The notes beneath the pieces were generated by a model that was not told the DNA's origin, ran no database searches, and saw only the letters and a program-made list of their open reading frames with translations. Shown one piece after another: positions 44,755-46,798 of a stretch of DNA of 46,798 bases. This DNA is from Cellvibrio mixtus subsp. mixtus J3-8 (GTDB lineage Bacteria; Pseudomonadota; Gammaproteobacteria; Pseudomonadales; Cellvibrionaceae). The stretch lies in contig NZ_KN266212.1 in assembly GCF_000766945.1 (NCBI RefSeq), positions 33,623 through 80,420 of the forward strand. Reading direction: 5' to 3'. The first letter of the stretch is position 1; every line of letters begins with the position of its first letter. The position numbers and the translations under genes were made by a program.

Positions 44755-46365
44755 TTATTTTTTCTCCCTGCTTGGTCCTCCAGCAGTTGCAGTGTTTGCA
44801 GTTCTACACTCAACTTTTTGCGGCGTGTTTTCCTCCAGCATCTTGATCATCGCTTTTACGCGTACGGTATTGCTATAAAAATCAGAAATAATCAGCATAT
44901 TGGCACTCTCCATAGCGGTTAAATGCCCGTACTGTGGAACCAATGGTCTTAACGTAGCCAAAATGCTGCCGGCGCATGTCTTATCCAATTTTATAGAGTC
45001 AGTAACATACTCATCGTCAAAATATTTTTTCCCTTTTTCAACGGTCGGAATTGCAAGCCAGCGTGCATCACGCACCGCAATTATTTGAATATAACCGTTG
45101 GATTTATAGGCGGTAAATTCATTGATTTTTAGCTGGCTTAATAACTGGCCATAATCGAGCGGCGTTTCAGTAATACTGACCCGGATATTAAGGTCGGACA
45201 ATGCATTCCCGACAAGCACTGGTATTTTTAGATCTTTTTCTGCTCTTTTTGCAAATTCAGCCAATATCATTCGGCTATTGTTATTTGATGCGGAGATGTT
45301 TTTTATTTCATCCTGTTTTGTATCGGGTTGAGCCAAAGAGGCAACGGCAAACGCGCTAAACACCAGGCCAAAGACGAACGATTTCTTCATTGTCATAGTC
45401 GTAAATTCCTTAATCATTATTAGTCGATTTTTAAGTTCGCGGTGGTTTTCCAAAATCCCCAAGCTGTGGGAGAGTCGTGGAGCTTTTGAAGAGAGTTGAC
45501 TGACATTAATTAACGTCAATCCATAATCGTTTCTATCTTGTTGTGAAAGATGCGCTAATACTTTGGCATCGCAGGCGATTTCCATATCGGCTTTCATGCA
45601 TTTGCTGGCGTACCAAACGATGGGGTTAAACCAATGCAGGAGAGTTACCCAATAGGCCAGCCAATTCCATAAAATATCGCGACGCTGGATGTGCCCCAGT
45701 TCATGTAGTAATACGTAGCTCAACTGTGATTGCGTAAGTTGTTGTTCAATATCAATTGGCAAAATAATAACGGGTTTAAATAATCCAAAAGTCAGCGGGC
45801 TTTGAATATGATGGGAATAAAGGAGGGGTATTTTTTTATTAACTCTTAATTTATTTTTACTGATCTGTAAACGCTGCTCTTGTAGATCATTAGCCGGAAC
45901 CGTATTCTTTTTGATTCGATTAAATCGTTGTACTTGCCATAAGGTGAGTGCGGATAAGCAAAAAAACATCCCTGCCCAGATATAACTCAACAATAAATGC
46001 AGGCTAATCGGATGATCAGCTGCTGTAGTGGGCTGCCCGGTAGTGCTGCCTGAATTAGTTTGTATATCGGTCACCGGCGCATTTTCTACGATGCTTACTT
46101 GTGTGGAAGATGGCATACTGATGAGAGTGTGAGAAGGATCAGCAAATAAATTATCAGTATGTTTGCCAAGTGAAATTTCCCAACCGAAGGGGATGCTCAG
46201 GCAAATAAAAACACTTAACCACAAACTGTGACGCGCACTTGCCGATAAATATTTTTTCAATCCATATTGCGCTAATAAAAGCGCGATAATTAACGGCGAG
46301 CTTTTGAATGATGCGATCAAGAGCCAACCAGTAAATGTAGTTAATCCTGTCGTTAGCATTTCCAT
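44755..46365 (-). CDS. M56 (BlaR1-type) membrane metalloprotease with secretin-N0/N1-like periplasmic domain
   Basis: A 536-residue inner-membrane protein. The N-terminal part has transmembrane helices (about 10-30, 38-58, 125-150). The M56 zinc-protease domain includes the motif HELGH (H221, E222, H225) and DMEIACDAKVL. A last transmembrane helix (about 325-345) leads to a periplasmic domain. In BlaR1 or MecR1 this would be a penicillin-binding sensor. Here residues 365-445 (RMILAEFAKRAEKDLKIPVL, VSITETPLDYGQLLSQLKI, GYIQIIAV) and 455-520 (VTDSIKLDKTCAGSILATLR, ANMLIISDFYSNTVRVKAMI) follow the pattern of secretin N0 and N1 domains of GspD-type proteins. Partner of the BlaI-like repressor with a 1-base overlap. 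The protease probably cleaves the repressor on a periplasmic signal. Confidence 0.85.
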   Translation of the reverse strand: MEMLTTGLTTFTGWLLIASFKSSPLIIALLLAQYGLKKYLSASARHSLWLSVFICLSIPFGWEISLGKHTDNLFADPSHTLISMPSSTQVSIVENAPVTDIQTNSGSTTGQPTTAADHPISLHLLLSYIWAGMFFCLSALTLWQVQRFNRIKKNTVPANDLQEQRLQISKNKLRVNKKIPLLYSHHIQSPLTFGLFKPVIILPIDIEQQLTQSQLSYVLLHELGHIQRRDILWNWLAYWVTLLHWFNPIVWYASKCMKADMEIACDAKVLAHLSQQDRNDYGLTLINVSQLSSKAPRLSHSLGILENHRELKNRLIMIKEFTTMTMKKSFVFGLVFSAFAVASLAQPDTKQDEIKNISASNNNSRMILAEFAKRAEKDLKIPVLVGNALSDLNIRVSITETPLDYGQLLSQLKINEFTAYKSNGYIQIIAVRDARWLAIPTVEKGKKYFDDEYVTDSIKLDKTCAGSILATLRPLVPQYGHLTAMESANMLIISDFYSNTVRVKAMIKMLEENTPQKVECRTANTATAGGPSREKK

Positions 46366-46745
46366 TATTTTTCTCCCTGCTCCTTGTTGTCTTGCAATAG
46401 TGCAATGAGTGCCTTCTTTTCCGCATCAGTCAGCTTTTGTTTGCGGGTGAAATGCGCAATCATCGGCGTGAGGGCGCCGTCGAACACGCGTTGCATAAAG
46501 GATTGGGTCGCACTGGATTCGCAATATTCGCGATCATGCACAGGTGTGAAGTGTTGAATTCCGTCAATCACTTTGTTTTCAACCGCGCCTTTTTTTTGCA
46601 AACGAATCAACATGGTGCGCACCGTTTTGGGATGCCATTGAGGGGTGAGTTCGGCGATTTGGTTTACGCTGGCGGGGCTGTTGTCCCATAGGATTTTCAT
46701 TAAATCCCATTCGCTCCCGGAGAGTTGTAGGTCATCTGTATCCAT
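46365..46745 (-). CDS. BlaI/MecI-family transcriptional repressor
   Basis: A 126-residue repressor. The winged-helix domain (about 8-75) has LSGSEWDLMKILWDNSPASV, PKTVRTMLIRLQKKGAVEN and DGIQHFTPVHDREY, the usual BlaI/MecI/CopY pattern; the helical dimerisation domain (about 80-126) contains the region that M56 proteases cut. GAGGTAGCT precedes the ATG. The TAATG junction couples it to the metalloprotease gene. No beta-lactamase gene lies in this window, so the regulated genes are unknown; autoregulation is likely. Confidence 0.93.
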   Translation of the reverse strand: MDTDDLQLSGSEWDLMKILWDNSPASVNQIAELTPQWHPKTVRTMLIRLQKKGAVENKVIDGIQHFTPVHDREYCESSATQSFMQRVFDGALTPMIAHFTRKQKLTDAEKKALIALLQDNKEQGEK

Positions 46746-46774
46746 AGCTACCTCGCTGACGGTTTATCTTTATG

Positions 46775-46794
46775 TTTTTTTTGGGGGGGGGGGG
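46775..46794 (+). repeat. T8/G12 homopolymer tract upstream of the BlaI-like gene
   Basis: Eight T (46775-46782) are followed directly by twelve G (46783-46794), about 30-50 bp upstream of the repressor start. It may be a true slippage-prone promoter tract or a sequencing artefact at the contig end. Confidence 0.8.
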
Positions 46795-46798
46795 TTTC

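Overview
The window looks like one contig from a Gram-negative gammaproteobacterium close to Cellvibrio. The inference rests on secreted glycoside hydrolases with poly-serine linkers and tandem F5/8-type-C modules, a GH5 endoglucanase with two CBM6 modules arranged like Cellvibrio mixtus Cel5A, and the rpsF-rpsR-rplI-dnaB block. There is no rRNA, tRNA, CRISPR array, insertion sequence or prophage. The left edge lies inside an array of near-identical HAMP repeats and the right edge in a T8/G12 homopolymer, both typical places for an assembly to break.

Layout. 1-5586: a giant hybrid histidine kinase (HAMP array, GAF, kinase, three receivers), cut off at its 5' end, followed by a CheR-like protein that has lost its SAM-binding motif. 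5636-8599: a kinase/regulator pair divergent from a PepSY protein and a di-haem-type cytochrome b. 8982-13034: a DUF1353-like protein, topoisomerase IB, a frameshifted small membrane protein, a GFA-family protein, an FMN-binding stress protein, an NTF2-like protein and a small membrane protein. 13122-25124: a PEP-CTERM protein and a beta-glucan degradation block of two large modular GH16 enzymes, a membrane-anchored AraC-type regulator, and a GH5-CBM6-CBM6 endoglucanase.

25704-31984: a Gram-negative stressosome operon, rsbR-rsbS-rsbT, followed by an RsbT-like/SpoIIE-like fusion phosphatase, an RsbT-like/histidine-kinase/receiver fusion, and a receiver-kinase-receiver protein. Three consecutive genes carry an RsbT-like ATPase domain, and no sigma factor or RsbU follows. 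I infer that the stressosome signal is passed into a phosphorelay. This is the strongest candidate for an under-described system.

32212-41975: housekeeping genes: rpsF-rpsR-rplI, dnaB, a large lipoprotein, a MOSC protein, panC-panD and acs. 42129-44584: a MerR/TipAS-type regulator, an LCM-family methyltransferase and a VOC-fold protein. 44755-46745: a BlaI-like repressor and an M56 (BlaR1-type) membrane metalloprotease whose periplasmic part resembles secretin N0/N1 domains rather than a penicillin sensor, a second unusual architecture.
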